A DNA stretch of 64,000 bases, from contig NZ_STGL01000001.1 of the NCBI RefSeq assembly GCF_004919085.1, positions 339,380 through 403,379 of the forward strand. The letters run 5' to 3'. Positions 1-9,278 of this stretch are shown one piece after another (position 1 is the first letter of the stretch; every line of letters starts with the position of its first letter). Position numbers and translations under genes: made by a program. The notes beneath the pieces are model-generated. The model saw nothing but the letters and a program-made list of their open reading frames with translations, made no database searches and was not told where the DNA came from. The stretch comes from Nocardioides sp. GY 10127 (GTDB lineage: Bacteria > Actinomycetota > Actinomycetes > Propionibacteriales > Nocardioidaceae).

Positions 1-1265
1 GCGGTCACGCCCTGGCCGCCGGCGGCACACACAGAGATGACCCCTCGTCCGCTGCCCTTGTCCGCGAGGAGCTTCGCCAGCACGGGGAGGATGCGTCCAC
101 CCGTCGCCGCGAACGGGTGACCGGCCGCCAGAGACGACCCGTGCACGTTGAGCTTCTCGCGGTCGATCGACCCCATCGCCTCGGGGAGGCCCAGGCGCTC
201 ACGGCAGAAGACCGGGTCCTCCCAGGCCTTCATCGTCGCCAGCACCTGAGACGCAAAGGCCTCGTGGATCTCGTAGAAGTCGAAGTCCTGCAGCGTGAGC
301 CCGGCCCTGGTGAGCATGCGGGCCATGGCATACGCCGGCGCCATCAGTAGTCCCTCCCCGCCGTGCACGTAGTCGACCGCCGCCGTCTCGTACTCCGTGA
401 GGTAGGCCAGTACGGGGATGCCGTGCGCCTGCGCCCACTCCTCGGAGGCCAGCAGGACCGTCGAGGCACCGTCGGTGAGCGGGGTCGAGTTGCCGGCCGT
501 CATGGTGGCCGCCTCGCCCTTCCCGAAGACGGGCTTGAGCTTCGCGAGCTTCTCCACCGAGGAGTCAGGCCGGAGGTTGGTGTCGCGATCCACGCCGCGG
601 AACGGGGTCACCTGGTCGTCGAGCCATCCGGACTCGTAGGCGGCGGCGAGGTTCTGATGGGACGCGGCGGCCAGCTCGTCCTGTGCGGAACGCTCGACTT
701 TCCACTCCACCGCGGTGAGGGCTGCGTGCTCACCCATGGACAGGCCGGTGCGCGGCTCGCTGTTGCGGGGGATGGCCAGTCCGATGTCGCCCGGACGCAA
801 CGACGACAGGACCCCGAGCCGCGCCTTGGCGTCGCGCGCGGTGTTGAGGTCGAGGAGCTTGCGACGGAGCCGGTCACTCACGGCGATGGGGGCGTCCGAG
901 GCCGTGTCGGTACCGCCTGCCACGCCGACCTCGATCTGGCCGAGCGCGATCTTGTTCGCCACCTGGATGGCTGCCTGGAGTCCGGTGCCGCACGCCTGCT
1001 GGATGTCGGTCGCGGGGGTCTCCGGTGACAACCCGGAACCGAGGACGGACTCCCTGGCCAGGTTGAAGTCGCGGCTGTGCTTGAGGACCGCGCCGGCCAC
1101 GACCTCGCCCAGCCTCTCCCCCCGGAGGTCGAACCGGTCGACCAGGCCGTCGAGGGCCGCGGTCAGCATCTCCTGGTTGGACGCCGTGCTGTAGGCACCG
1201 TTGGCACGGGCGAAGGGAATGCGGTTGCCGCCCAGGACGGCGACGCGGCGGGTCTGCTTCAGCAT
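1..1265 (-). CDS. Acetyl-CoA C-acetyltransferase (FadA2-like thiolase), 3' end cut by window edge
   Basis: Thiolase expected to cleave or form acetoacetyl-CoA or 3-ketoacyl-CoA. The ATG at 1265 opens MLKQTRRVAVLGGNRIPFAR. The nucleophile lies in QQACGTGLQAA (Cys about 92), followed by YEIHEAFA, AAGHPFAATGG and the C-terminal CAAGGQGVT, where the window ends; only a handful of residues should be missing. It is divergent from the fabG/MaoC pair, the order known for M. tuberculosis fadA2-fabG4-htdX. That synteny is the reason for preferring FadA2 over other thiolases; substrate specificity cannot be read from the sequence. Confidence 0.93.
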   Translation of the reverse strand, partial: MLKQTRRVAVLGGNRIPFARANGAYSTASNQEMLTAALDGLVDRFDLRGERLGEVVAGAVLKHSRDFNLARESVLGSGLSPETPATDIQQACGTGLQAAIQVANKIALGQIEVGVAGGTDTASDAPIAVSDRLRRKLLDLNTARDAKARLGVLSSLRPGDIGLAIPRNSEPRTGLSMGEHAALTAVEWKVERSAQDELAAASHQNLAAAYESGWLDDQVTPFRGVDRDTNLRPDSSVEKLAKLKPVFGKGEAATMTAGNSTPLTDGASTVLLASEEWAQAHGIPVLAYLTEYETAAVDYVHGGEGLLMAPAYAMARMLTRAGLTLQDFDFYEIHEAFASQVLATMKAWEDPVFCRERLGLPEAMGSIDREKLNVHGSSLAAGHPFAATGGRILPVLAKLLADKGSGRGVISVCAAGGQGVT

Positions 1266-1340
1266 GGGGAGGTCCTTGCGCTCTCGGCTGCCTGCACCAG
1301 AGGGTGGTGAGGTCCAGGTCACGTATCGTGGACAGTGGAG

Positions 1341-1356
1341 GTTACTCGTCGGTTAC
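1341..1356. promoter_or_regulatory. Candidate fatty-acid regulator site in the divergent thiolase/fabG promoter
   Basis: GTTACTCGTCGGTTAC. The left half GTTACT is identical to that of the perfect palindrome at 5880-5895 before fadA, and the right half matches it at 4 of 6 positions. It lies 76 bases from the thiolase start and 109 from the fabG start. A TetR-type fatty-acid regulator is a guess; no regulator gene is adjacent. Confidence 0.4.
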
Positions 1357-1464
1357 ATCGACGGGAACCACCCTGCCAGTGACGAGGACAACTCCGCAGC
1401 CGGCGCCCACGACGACGGGGCGGCGCTGCACCTCGCTCCCCCACCCATCCAGGAGACCCGCACC

Positions 1465-2799
1465 ATGTCCGACCGCTACCAGGCGTTCACCGCCAGCCCG
1501 TTCGGCAAGCTGCTCGTGAAGAACCTCGGGCTCCCCGACCCGGTCCGGCTCGCCCGCTGGCACGACGGCGACGAGCTCGTCTCCGGCAGGGTCCTCCTCG
1601 TCGGGGACGGGCGACTCGCCTCGCCCGTCGCCAAGCAGCTGGACGCGCTGGAGATCGCCCACGAGCCGGTCCCAGCGCCGGAGACCCGCTATCGCGGGAT
1701 CGTCGTCGACGCGAGCGGTCTCACCGACTCCTCCGCGCTCGGAGCACTGCGGGACGAGGTGGCACCCGTGATGCGCAGCCTGGAGACGTGTGCCCGGATC
1801 GTCGTCCTGGGCACCCCTCCGGAGCAGGTCGCCGGGTCGGCGCGCATCGCGCAGCGAGCGCTGGAGGGATTCACCCGCAGCTTGGGCAAGGAGATCGGAC
1901 GCGGCGGCACGGTCCAGCTCGTCTACGTCGCCGAGGGCGCGGAGCAGGACGTCTCCAGCACGCTCGCGTTCCTCCTCTCCCCCAAGTCGGCCTACGTCTC
2001 CGGGCAGGTGGTGCGCGTGGGCGCGCACGGGTCCCAGCCGGCGGCCCCGGCGACCGACTGGCGGCGCCCCCTGGAGGGCAAGGTGGCGCTCGTGACCGGT
2101 GCCAGCCGCGGCATCGGTGAGCAGATCTCCCGGGTGCTCGCGCGCGACGGCGCGACGGTCGTGGGGCTCGACGTCCCGCAGGCCGCCAGCGACCTGCAGC
2201 GACTCACCTCCGAGATCGGCGGCGACTGGCTGGCCCTCGACATCACCGCCAAGGACGCCCCCGCTCGTATCGCGCAGCACCTGCAGCGCGAGCACGGCGG
2301 GGTCGACGTCGTCGTCCACAACGCCGGCATCACCCGCGACAAGAAGCTCGCCAACATGAAGGCGGACCGCTGGGAGCAGGTCATCGCGGTCAACCTCACC
2401 GCCCCGGAGCGCATCACCCGCACGCTGCTCGACGACGGCGTGCTCAACGACGGCGCCTCGGTCGTGGGGGTGGCCAGCATCGCGGGCATCGCCGGCAACG
2501 TCGGCCAGACGAACTACGCGACGTCCAAGGCAGGCGTGATCGGGCTCGTCGAGGCGCTGCGCGACGACCTGCCGAACGGCGTCCGGATCAACGCGGTCGC
2601 CCCCGGTTTCATCATCACGCAGATGACGGCCGCGGTCCCGTTCGCCACCCGCGAGATCGGCCAGCGCCTCAACGCCCTGGCTCAGGGCGGGCTCCCCGTG
2701 GACGTCGCGGAGACCGTCGCCTGGTTCGCGGACCCCGCCTCGGCCCGGGTCAACGGCAACGTGGTCCGCGTGTGCGGCCAGATGATGCTGGGCGCCTGA
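1465..2799 (+). CDS. fabG: 3-oxoacyl-ACP reductase, high-molecular-weight FabG (FabG4-like)
   Basis: NAD(P)H-dependent reductase of 3-ketoacyl-ACP or -CoA, 444 residues. The first 190 or so residues form a degenerate Rossmann-like domain (MSDRYQAFTASPFGKLLVKN). The second half is a canonical SDR with TGASRGIGEQ at about 211, HNAGITRD, the catalytic Ser of VASIAGIAGN and the YATSK Tyr/Lys pair. This double-domain size is typical of actinobacterial FabG4, not of housekeeping FabG at about 245 residues. The ATG at 1465 is chosen because the upstream extension is proline-poor junk of promoter sequence. One base separates it from the MaoC gene, so the two are probably one transcript. Confidence 0.93.
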   Translation: MSDRYQAFTASPFGKLLVKNLGLPDPVRLARWHDGDELVSGRVLLVGDGRLASPVAKQLDALEIAHEPVPAPETRYRGIVVDASGLTDSSALGALRDEVAPVMRSLETCARIVVLGTPPEQVAGSARIAQRALEGFTRSLGKEIGRGGTVQLVYVAEGAEQDVSSTLAFLLSPKSAYVSGQVVRVGAHGSQPAAPATDWRRPLEGKVALVTGASRGIGEQISRVLARDGATVVGLDVPQAASDLQRLTSEIGGDWLALDITAKDAPARIAQHLQREHGGVDVVVHNAGITRDKKLANMKADRWEQVIAVNLTAPERITRTLLDDGVLNDGASVVGVASIAGIAGNVGQTNYATSKAGVIGLVEALRDDLPNGVRINAVAPGFIITQMTAAVPFATREIGQRLNALAQGGLPVDVAETVAWFADPASARVNGNVVRVCGQMMLGA

Positions 2800-2800
2800 C

Positions 2801-3664
2801 GTGGGCGGGGTGGGAGCTCTCGCCCGCGCGGCGCTGCCGTCGGTGCCGGGCATAACCCTGCTGCCCGGGGTGCGGAAGGACCCGGCCGCGGGCCGCGCCG
2901 AGCGACTGGCACGGCGGAGGTCCGACGTCCGCATCGACGCCGAAGCGGCCGGACGCTACGCGGAGCTCTGCGGGTTCGCCCCGCGCGACGCCGTGCCGCT
3001 CACCTACCCCCACCTGCTCGGCTTCGACCTGCAGTTGGGTCTCATGGCAGAGCCCGCCTTCCCCGCACCGGCTCTCGGGCTCGTCCACGTCGAGAACCGG
3101 ATCACCGCCTCACGCCGTCTCCATCCCGGCGAGGTCGTCGACGTCGAGGTCAGCGTCGGGCCTGCCCGTCCGCACCGCAGCGGAAGGGTGTTCGACTTCG
3201 TCACCACCGTCTGCGACGCGGAGTCCGGGGAGGTCGCGTGGGAGGAGTCCTCCTCCTACCTGCACCGCAGCAACGGGCAGCCGGATGCGCCGGGTCTTCT
3301 CGATCTCCCGCAGGTGCCCCCGACCGGCACGGTGTGGAAGCTGCCCGCCGATCTCGGACGTCGGTACGCATCCGTGGCCGGCGACTGGAACCCGATCCAC
3401 GTCCATCCGTGGACCGCGAAGGCCTTCGGCTTCCCTCGCGCCATCGCCCACGGCATGTGGACCATGGCGCGCTGTGTGGCCTCCTTCGAGAACCGGCTCC
3501 CGCCGGCCTGCACGGTGGAGGTCGGGTTCCGCAAGCCGGTGCTGCTCCCGGGGTCGGTGGCGTTCGGCAGCCGTCTGCGCCCCGACGGCGGGCTGGACTT
3601 CAGCCTCTCCCGCCCGGGGTCGGACACCTGGCACCTGCTCGGCAGCGCCTACCCCGGAGCCTGA
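2801..3664 (+). CDS. MaoC-family hydratase (HtdX-like 3-hydroxyacyl dehydratase)
   Basis: Double hotdog-type hydratase/dehydratase, 287 residues, acting on 3-hydroxyacyl-ACP or -CoA. The C-terminal hotdog carries the hydratase-2 motif, seen as GDWNPIHVHPWTAKAFGF (Asp and His catalytic pair) at about 191-208, then AHGMW. The N-terminal hotdog is degenerate. It begins with GTG one base after the fabG stop, giving a tight operon that would supply the reductase and dehydratase steps together, as in the M. tuberculosis Rv0242c-Rv0241c pair. It could work in lipid synthesis or degradation; the thiolase next door does not settle this. Confidence 0.88.
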   Translation: MGGVGALARAALPSVPGITLLPGVRKDPAAGRAERLARRRSDVRIDAEAAGRYAELCGFAPRDAVPLTYPHLLGFDLQLGLMAEPAFPAPALGLVHVENRITASRRLHPGEVVDVEVSVGPARPHRSGRVFDFVTTVCDAESGEVAWEESSSYLHRSNGQPDAPGLLDLPQVPPTGTVWKLPADLGRRYASVAGDWNPIHVHPWTAKAFGFPRAIAHGMWTMARCVASFENRLPPACTVEVGFRKPVLLPGSVAFGSRLRPDGGLDFSLSRPGSDTWHLLGSAYPGA

Positions 3665-3703
3665 CCCGGAGCCTGCCCGTGGACGGGGCAGAGCCCCACC
3701 CGA

Positions 3704-4561
3704 TCAGTGCTCCCGCGCGGGGTCCCTCCGGCGGATGAGCGCCTCCTGGGCCACGGACGCGACCAGGCGACCGTCCTGCGTGAACACGCGCGCGTTGATG
3801 AGCGCGCGAGCGCCGGCCATGCTCGGCGAGTGCTGGTCGTAGAGCCACCAGTCGTCGGCCCGGAAGGGCCGGTGGAACCACACCGCGTGGTCGAGCGAGG
3901 CCGCCATCGACCGGTTGTCGCCGAACCTCAGCCCGTGCGGGGCGAATGCGGGGCCGAGCAGCGCCATGTCCGAGCCGTAGACGAACGCGGCGGCCTGCAG
4001 CAGCGGGTCGGACGGCAGGTCCCGGCCGACGCGGAGCCACACTCGCTGACGTCCGGGCCGCTCCGGGTCGGGCGGCAGGACGTCGGCGGAGCTGCCCGCG
4101 TAGCGGATCTCGGAGACGTCCCAGTCGGTGAACCGCTTGCCCGGCGGTGCCGCGTCCCGCGGGTCGGGGCACTCCTCAGGGCCGGGGACGCCGACCGGCA
4201 TGACGTCCTGGTGGTCCCAGCTCTCCTCCTCGCGCGCGAGGTCGACGGTCATCACGAAGATGGGACGCCCGTGCTGCCGCGCGAGCACGCGGCGGGTCGT
4301 GAACGACCGCCCGTCCCGCAGCTTCTCGACGTCGTAGATGATGGGCGCGCCGGTGTCACCGGGCTGGAGGAAGTACGAGTGCAGCGAGTGGATCGCGAAG
4401 CCCTCGCCCACGGTCCGAGCAGCCGCCACCACGGCCTGCGCGGCGACCTGCCCGCCGTACACCCGCGGGAGCTGCGAGGGCAGCTGCGACCCCCGGAACA
4501 GGTTGTCGTCGATGGTCTCGAGGTCGAGCAGGAACAGCAGCTCGTCGGTGGTGCTCGGCAC
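3704..4561 (-). CDS. tesB: Acyl-CoA thioesterase II
   Basis: Hydrolyses acyl-CoA to free fatty acid and CoA; 285 residues, the usual TesB size. Recognisable blocks are FRGSQLPSQLPRVYGGQVAAQA at 23-44, SLHSYFLQPGD, the hot-dog strand pattern DGRSFTTRRVLARQHG, and in the second domain SMAASLDHAVWFHRPFRADDW followed by LYDQHSPSMAGARAL, which holds the Asp/Gln/Ser-Thr active-site region. The start is GTG. It is convergent with the MaoC gene and next to PAC2 on the same strand. TesB beside beta-oxidation genes suggests release of stalled acyl-CoA. Confidence 0.95.
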   Translation of the reverse strand: MPSTTDELLFLLDLETIDDNLFRGSQLPSQLPRVYGGQVAAQAVVAAARTVGEGFAIHSLHSYFLQPGDTGAPIIYDVEKLRDGRSFTTRRVLARQHGRPIFVMTVDLAREEESWDHQDVMPVGVPGPEECPDPRDAAPPGKRFTDWDVSEIRYAGSSADVLPPDPERPGRQRVWLRVGRDLPSDPLLQAAAFVYGSDMALLGPAFAPHGLRFGDNRSMAASLDHAVWFHRPFRADDWWLYDQHSPSMAGARALINARVFTQDGRLVASVAQEALIRRRDPAREH

Positions 4562-4656
4562 GATTCTTCCGGTTCTCCTGTGGTCCTGGCAAACGGTCCT
4601 GCAGACGGTCCTGGCGGAGCGGTCCTGCTCAGCCCGGGTGCGGGGTTCGGCGGGCC

Positions 4657-5703
4657 TCAGCCCTGGGGCCGGCCCCAGCCCTCGCCGGGCTCCTCGGGGT
4701 TCTCGGGGTCCGCCTGGTCGAGCTCAGCGAGGAACTGCTCGAACTGGCGCCCGAGCTCGTCGCCGCTCGGCAGCGGCTCGTCCTTGGCCAGCAGGCCCTC
4801 ACCGGACTGCTCGGCCCGCTCGAAGGCGTCGTACTGCTGCTCGAGCGCCTCGACGACGTCCGCCACCTCGCTGTTGTCCTCGAGGTACCGACCGATCTCG
4901 GCCTCGCGGTCCTCGGCCTCCGCCCGTAGGCCCGAGAGGTCGATGGTGAGGCGACCGGCGATCTCCACCCGCTCGAGGAGCGAGGTGGACGCGCCGGGGT
5001 AGTCGAGCTGCGCCAGGTAGTGCGGCACGTGCGCCACGAACCCGAGCGCGGCGTGACCCCACTCCCCCAGGCGGATCTCCAGGAGCGCCTGGGCGCTGGA
5101 CGGCACGCGGAGCTCACCGGACCACGGGCTCGTGCCGGTGAGCAGGTCGGGGTCGTTGGCGTGCTGCGTCATGGCCAGCGGCCGGGTGTGCGGCACGGCC
5201 ATGGGCACGGCGCCGAGGCTGATGACCCGGTCCACGTCGAAGCGCTCGACGACGCGGCGCACGGCGCGCGCGAACGCCTCCCACCGGACGTCGGGCTCGG
5301 GGCCGTGCAGCAGCAGGTACGGGTTCCCGCCGGAGTCGTGAAGCAGTCGCACCACGAGGCGCGGCGCGTCGTAGTCGGTGTAGCGGTCGACGGAGAAGGT
5401 GACGGCGGGGCGACGCGCCCGGTAGTCGTGGAGCTCGTCGACGTCGAAGGTGGCCACCACCTTGCCGGGGCGCCAGCCCGGCGGGCGGGGCGAGGCCTCG
5501 CGGCCGGTCAGGTCCGCGCCACCGACACCCGTGACCGGGCTGTCGTCGGCGATGTCGAGGAGGTGCTGCACCGCTCGGCGCGCGGCGTTGCCGGCGTCCA
5601 GGAACCCGTCGAGCGACAGCACGAGCGTCAGGTCGACGTCCGCGTCGCGCTCGTCGAGCTCCGGCACCTCGTCGAGGATGTGCACGAGTCGGTCCTCGGC
5701 CAC
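4657..5703 (-). CDS. PAC2 family protein
   Basis: Member of the family named after eukaryotic proteasome assembly chaperone 2; 348 residues. It has the core LTLVLSLDGFLDAGNAARRAV at about 26-46, HDYRARRPAVTF, PEPDVRWEAFARAV and SLGAVPMAVPHTRP at about 182-195, then GFVAHVPHYLA. The C-terminal third is acidic and helical (ETERE-like, rich in Glu and Ala), ending in a Glu/Pro-rich tail. Start GTG is preceded by GGACGGAGG. Actinobacteria carry proteasomes, but a chaperone role for this bacterial branch is not established. The 3' end is 95 bases from tesB, so co-transcription is possible. Confidence 0.88.
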   Translation of the reverse strand: MAEDRLVHILDEVPELDERDADVDLTLVLSLDGFLDAGNAARRAVQHLLDIADDSPVTGVGGADLTGREASPRPPGWRPGKVVATFDVDELHDYRARRPAVTFSVDRYTDYDAPRLVVRLLHDSGGNPYLLLHGPEPDVRWEAFARAVRRVVERFDVDRVISLGAVPMAVPHTRPLAMTQHANDPDLLTGTSPWSGELRVPSSAQALLEIRLGEWGHAALGFVAHVPHYLAQLDYPGASTSLLERVEIAGRLTIDLSGLRAEAEDREAEIGRYLEDNSEVADVVEALEQQYDAFERAEQSGEGLLAKDEPLPSGDELGRQFEQFLAELDQADPENPEEPGEGWGRPQG

Positions 5704-5879
5704 GTGGGTCCTCCGTCCTCGCTGGTTGCAGGGCGCCCGTCGGGGGGTTCCGGTCGGCGCCGCCGTCCGTCCAACCGGCGACGTCCCACGATATTCCGCC
5801 GGGGCCCGTGGAGTCGGTAGCAGGACGCGTCCGGCGACACGGACGTGACGCGCCGCACACCTAGTACTCGCGCGACCTA

Positions 5880-5895
5880 GTTACTAGGGAGTAAC
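5880..5895. promoter_or_regulatory. Perfect palindrome upstream of fadA (candidate operator)
   Basis: GTTACT-AGGG-AGTAAC, 6-base arms with a 4-base spacer, 38 bases before the fadA start. It overlaps possible -10 hexamers (TAGTAC at 5862-5867, TAGTTA at 5878-5883). A repressor of the fadAB operon, of TetR type, would fit; no such gene is in the window. Confidence 0.55.
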
Positions 5896-5932
5896 GTTGT
5901 GCGGGCAAGCTCCGCCCACCACAGGAGGCCCC

Positions 5933-7150
5933 GTGCCCCGACAGTCGCGAGAGGTCGTCTTCGTCGACGGCGTGCGCACCCCCTTCGGCAAGGCCAAGGG
6001 CCAGTACGCCGAGACCCGCGCCGACGACCTCGTCATCAAGTGCATCCGCGAGCTCCTCCGCCGCAACCCCGACCTGCCGCCCGAGCGGGTGGACGAGGTC
6101 GCCATCGCAGCCACCACGCAGATCGGCGACCAGGGCCTGACCATCGGCCGCACCGCCGCCCTGCTCGCCGGGCTCCCGAAGTCCGTGCCCGGCTACTCGA
6201 TCGACCGCATGTGCGCCGGCGCCATGACCGCCGTGACCACCACCGCCGGCGGCATCGCGTTCGGCTCCTACGACATCGCCATCGCCGGCGGCGTCGAGCA
6301 CATGGGACGCCACCCGATGGGCGAGGGCGTCGACCCGAACCCGCGCATCCTCTCCGAGCGCATCGTCGACCCGGACGCCCTGGTCATGGGCAAGACCGCC
6401 GAGAACCTGCACGACCGGTACCCGTCCATCACCAAGGAGCGCACGGACGCCTACGCCGTCCGCTCCCAGGAGAAGACGGCCAAGGCGTACGCCAACGAGC
6501 AGATCCAGCCCGACCTCGTGCCGGTGGCCACCCGCTCGGCCGAGCTCGGCTGGGGCCTGGCCACCACCGACGAGCCGATGCGACCCGGCACCACCCTGGA
6601 GGACCTGGCCGCCCTCAAGACCCCGTTCCGTCCGCACGGGCGCGTCTCCGCGGGCAACGCCGCCGGTATCAACGACGGTGCGACGGCCTGCCTGCTCGCC
6701 GACGAGGACACCGCGAACGAGCTGGGCCTCCCGGTGAAGATGCGCCTGGTGTCCTACTCGTTCATGGGGGTGGAGCCCGAGGTCATGGGCGCCGGTCCGA
6801 TCCCCGCGACGGAGAAGGCGCTCAAGCAGGCCGGGCTCACCATCGACGACATCGACGCCTTCGAGATCAACGAGGCGTTCGCCGTCCAGGTGCTCGCCTT
6901 CCTGGAGCACTTCGGCATCGCCGACGACGACGAGCGGGTCAACCCGTACGGCGGCGCCATCGCGATGGGCCACCCGCTCGCCTCCTCCGGCGTGCGCCTC
7001 ATGACGCAGCTGGCGCGCCGCTTCGAGGAGCGCCCCGACGTCCGCTACGGCCTCACCACCATGTGCATCGGCATCGGCATGGGCGGCACGGTCGTCTGGG
7101 AGAACCCCCACTGGTCCGGCAACGACGACAGCACCGGGAGCGACGCCTGA
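5933..7150 (+). CDS. fadA: Acetyl-CoA C-acyltransferase (3-ketoacyl-CoA thiolase)
   Basis: Last step of beta-oxidation: thiolysis of 3-ketoacyl-CoA to acetyl-CoA. 405 residues. The nucleophile is Cys94 in SIDRMCAGAM; EINEAFAVQ, NPYGGAIAMGHPLASSG (His) and TTMCIGIGMGGT (acid/base Cys) complete the active site. GTG at 5933 is preferred over the TTG at 5897 because AGGAGG sits at 5923-5928 and VPRQSREVVFVDG aligns with the family N-terminus. The stop TGA shares its last base with the fadB ATG, so the two form a translationally coupled fadAB operon encoding a trifunctional enzyme. Confidence 0.95.
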   Translation: MPRQSREVVFVDGVRTPFGKAKGQYAETRADDLVIKCIRELLRRNPDLPPERVDEVAIAATTQIGDQGLTIGRTAALLAGLPKSVPGYSIDRMCAGAMTAVTTTAGGIAFGSYDIAIAGGVEHMGRHPMGEGVDPNPRILSERIVDPDALVMGKTAENLHDRYPSITKERTDAYAVRSQEKTAKAYANEQIQPDLVPVATRSAELGWGLATTDEPMRPGTTLEDLAALKTPFRPHGRVSAGNAAGINDGATACLLADEDTANELGLPVKMRLVSYSFMGVEPEVMGAGPIPATEKALKQAGLTIDDIDAFEINEAFAVQVLAFLEHFGIADDDERVNPYGGAIAMGHPLASSGVRLMTQLARRFEERPDVRYGLTTMCIGIGMGGTVVWENPHWSGNDDSTGSDA

Positions 7151-9222
7151 TGGCCACCGACATGACCACCCTCCTCGAGAAGGCCCGCGCCCTGGCGCCC
7201 GAGAACGAGCGCGTCACGCGTGCCCACCTGCGCAAGGTGACCCTCCCCGGCGGCGCCGGCGTGATGGGCCTGATCACCCTCGACAACGGCGAGGACCACA
7301 CCAAGCCCAACACCTTCGGTCTCGGCGGCCTCCTCAGCCTCAACGAGGCGATCGACGCCGCGCTCGCCGACGACGAGGTGACGAGCCTCGGCGTCACCGG
7401 CAAGCCGTTCATCCTCGCCGCGGGCGCCGATCTCACGAGCATCGCGGCGGGCGGGCCCGAGGGCATCCGCGTCGTCGCCGAGCTCGGCCACGCCGTCTTC
7501 CGCAAGCTGCAGGACGGCGGCAAGACCAGCTTCGGCTTCGTCAACGGCCTCGCCCTGGGCGGCGGCCTCGAGGTCGCGCTCCACTGCCACTACCGCACGG
7601 TGATGGACTCCGCGCCGGCCCTCGGCCTGCCCGAGGTCATGCTCGGGCTCATCCCCGGCTGGGGCGGCGGCTACCTCGTCCCGAACCTCGTGGGCGCCGA
7701 TAAGGCGGTCACCGTCATGATCGAGAACCCCCTCAACAACGGCAAGACGCTCAAGGGCTACGAGGCGTTCCGCCTCGGCCTCGCCGACGCGATGTTCTCG
7801 GGCGCCGACTACCTCGAGCAGTCCCTGCTCTGGGCCGCCGGCGTGCTGAACGGCACCGAGACGGTCCAGCGGCCCGAGATCGACCGCGGTCAGGCGTGGG
7901 ACGACGCCCTCGCTCGGGCCCGCGCCGTCGTGGCCGGACGCACCGGTGGGGCCAGCCCTGCGGCCCAGCGTGCCGTCGAGCTCATCGAGGGGGCCCGGAC
8001 AGCCACCCGCGACGAGGGCTTCGCCGCCGAGGACACCTCGCTGGTGGACATGGCGATGACCCCGCAGCTCCTCGCCAGCCTCTACGCCTTCGACCTGGTC
8101 CAGAAGCGCGCCAAGCGTCCCGCCGGCGCCCCGGACCGGAGCCTGGCCCGCCCGGTCACCAAGGTCGGCATCGTCGGTGCCGGTCTCATGGCCAGCCAGC
8201 TCGCCCTCCTCTTCGTCCGTCGCCTCGAGGTCCCGGTCGTCCTCTCCGACCTAGACCAGGAGCGCGTCGACAAGGGCGTCGCCTACGTGCACGCCGAGCT
8301 CGACAAGCTGCTCGCCAAGGGACGCATCTCCGCGGACCGGGCCAACCGCCACAAGGCGCTGGTCTCGGGCGTGGTGGAGAAGGCGGACGCGTTCGCCGAC
8401 GCCGACTTCGTCATCGAGGCCGTCTTCGAGGAGATGGGCGTCAAGAAGTCGGTCTTCGCCGACGTCGAGAAGGTGGTGAGCGAGACCTGCGTGCTCGCGA
8501 CCAACACCTCGTCGCTGTCGATCACCGAGATGGCCGCCGACCTCGAGCACCCCGAGCGGGTTGTCGGCTTCCACTTCTTCAACCCCGTCGCGGTCATGCC
8601 GCTCCTCGAGATCGTCCAGGGCGAGCGCACGGACGACGCCACCCTCGCCACGGCCTTCGGCACCGGCAAGGCGCTGAAGAAGACCACGATCCTCGTCCAG
8701 GACTCCCCGTCCTTCATCGTCAACCGGCTCCTGGGCCGGTTCATGAGCGAGGTCTCCAAGGTCGTCGACGCGGGCACCCCGATCGAGGTCGTGGACGGCG
8801 CGTTCGGCGGCGTGGCCCCGATGCCGCCGTTCACGCTCATGGCCCTCGTCGGCCCGGCCATCGCCCTGCACAACACCGAGACGCTGGCCGGGGCCTTCCC
8901 GGACCGCTTCTACGTCTCGCCCGCGCTCGAGCGCGTCGTCGCGGCGCGCAAGCCGTCCTACTTCGGCCCCGACGGCACCCTCGACCCCGAGGTGGCCGCG
9001 ATGCTGGAGACGCCGGCCGAGCCGGTCGTCCTCGAGGCCGACCAGGTGCGTCGCACCGTGCTCGAGGGCCTCGCCGAGGAGGCCCGGATCATGCTGGACG
9101 AGGGGGTGGTCGCCGCCGCGGAGGACCTCGACCTTGCCATGATCACCGGCGCGGGCTTCTCGTTCTGGAACGGTGGCCTGACCATGCTGCTGGAGCGCGA
9201 GCGGCTCGGGAAGTTCCACTGA
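7150..9222 (+). CDS. fadB: Enoyl-CoA hydratase / 3-hydroxyacyl-CoA dehydrogenase (FadB-type multifunctional subunit)
   Basis: Carries the hydratase and dehydrogenase steps of beta-oxidation; 690 residues, partner of FadA. The crotonase domain spans about 1-250, with AAGADLTSIA and NGLALGGGLEVALHCHYR forming the oxyanion hole. A Rossmann NAD-binding motif VGIVGAGLMASQLALLF begins near 340. The 3-hydroxyacyl-CoA dehydrogenase domain has TNTSSLSITEMA, GFHFFNPVAVMPLLE (catalytic His) and DSPSFIVNRLLGRF. The start overlaps the fadA stop by one base. A 13-base-pair hairpin follows 25 bases after the stop. Confidence 0.95.
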   Translation: MATDMTTLLEKARALAPENERVTRAHLRKVTLPGGAGVMGLITLDNGEDHTKPNTFGLGGLLSLNEAIDAALADDEVTSLGVTGKPFILAAGADLTSIAAGGPEGIRVVAELGHAVFRKLQDGGKTSFGFVNGLALGGGLEVALHCHYRTVMDSAPALGLPEVMLGLIPGWGGGYLVPNLVGADKAVTVMIENPLNNGKTLKGYEAFRLGLADAMFSGADYLEQSLLWAAGVLNGTETVQRPEIDRGQAWDDALARARAVVAGRTGGASPAAQRAVELIEGARTATRDEGFAAEDTSLVDMAMTPQLLASLYAFDLVQKRAKRPAGAPDRSLARPVTKVGIVGAGLMASQLALLFVRRLEVPVVLSDLDQERVDKGVAYVHAELDKLLAKGRISADRANRHKALVSGVVEKADAFADADFVIEAVFEEMGVKKSVFADVEKVVSETCVLATNTSSLSITEMAADLEHPERVVGFHFFNPVAVMPLLEIVQGERTDDATLATAFGTGKALKKTTILVQDSPSFIVNRLLGRFMSEVSKVVDAGTPIEVVDGAFGGVAPMPPFTLMALVGPAIALHNTETLAGAFPDRFYVSPALERVVAARKPSYFGPDGTLDPEVAAMLETPAEPVVLEADQVRRTVLEGLAEEARIMLDEGVVAAAEDLDLAMITGAGFSFWNGGLTMLLERERLGKFH

Positions 9223-9247
9223 CCGCAGTCACCGTCAGCGACGCCGA

Positions 9248-9278
9248 GGGCCGGCGCACCACCACGGTGCGTCGGCCC
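9248..9278 (+). terminator. Hairpin after fadAB
   Basis: Arms 9248-9260 and 9266-9278 pair over 13 bases with one G-U wobble around a 5-base loop. There is no clear U run, as is common in high-GC actinobacteria. Confidence 0.6.

Noticed and set aside
1342..2934. 530-codon open frame antisense to fabG
   Set aside because: Arg/Gly/Asp-rich translation with no domain, lying opposite a clear SDR gene; a product of high G+C in the third codon position.
5899..9222. 1107-codon open frame that appears to fuse a large N-terminal part to FadB
   Set aside because: The first 417 codons are an off-frame reading of fadA; true fadB starts at 7150.
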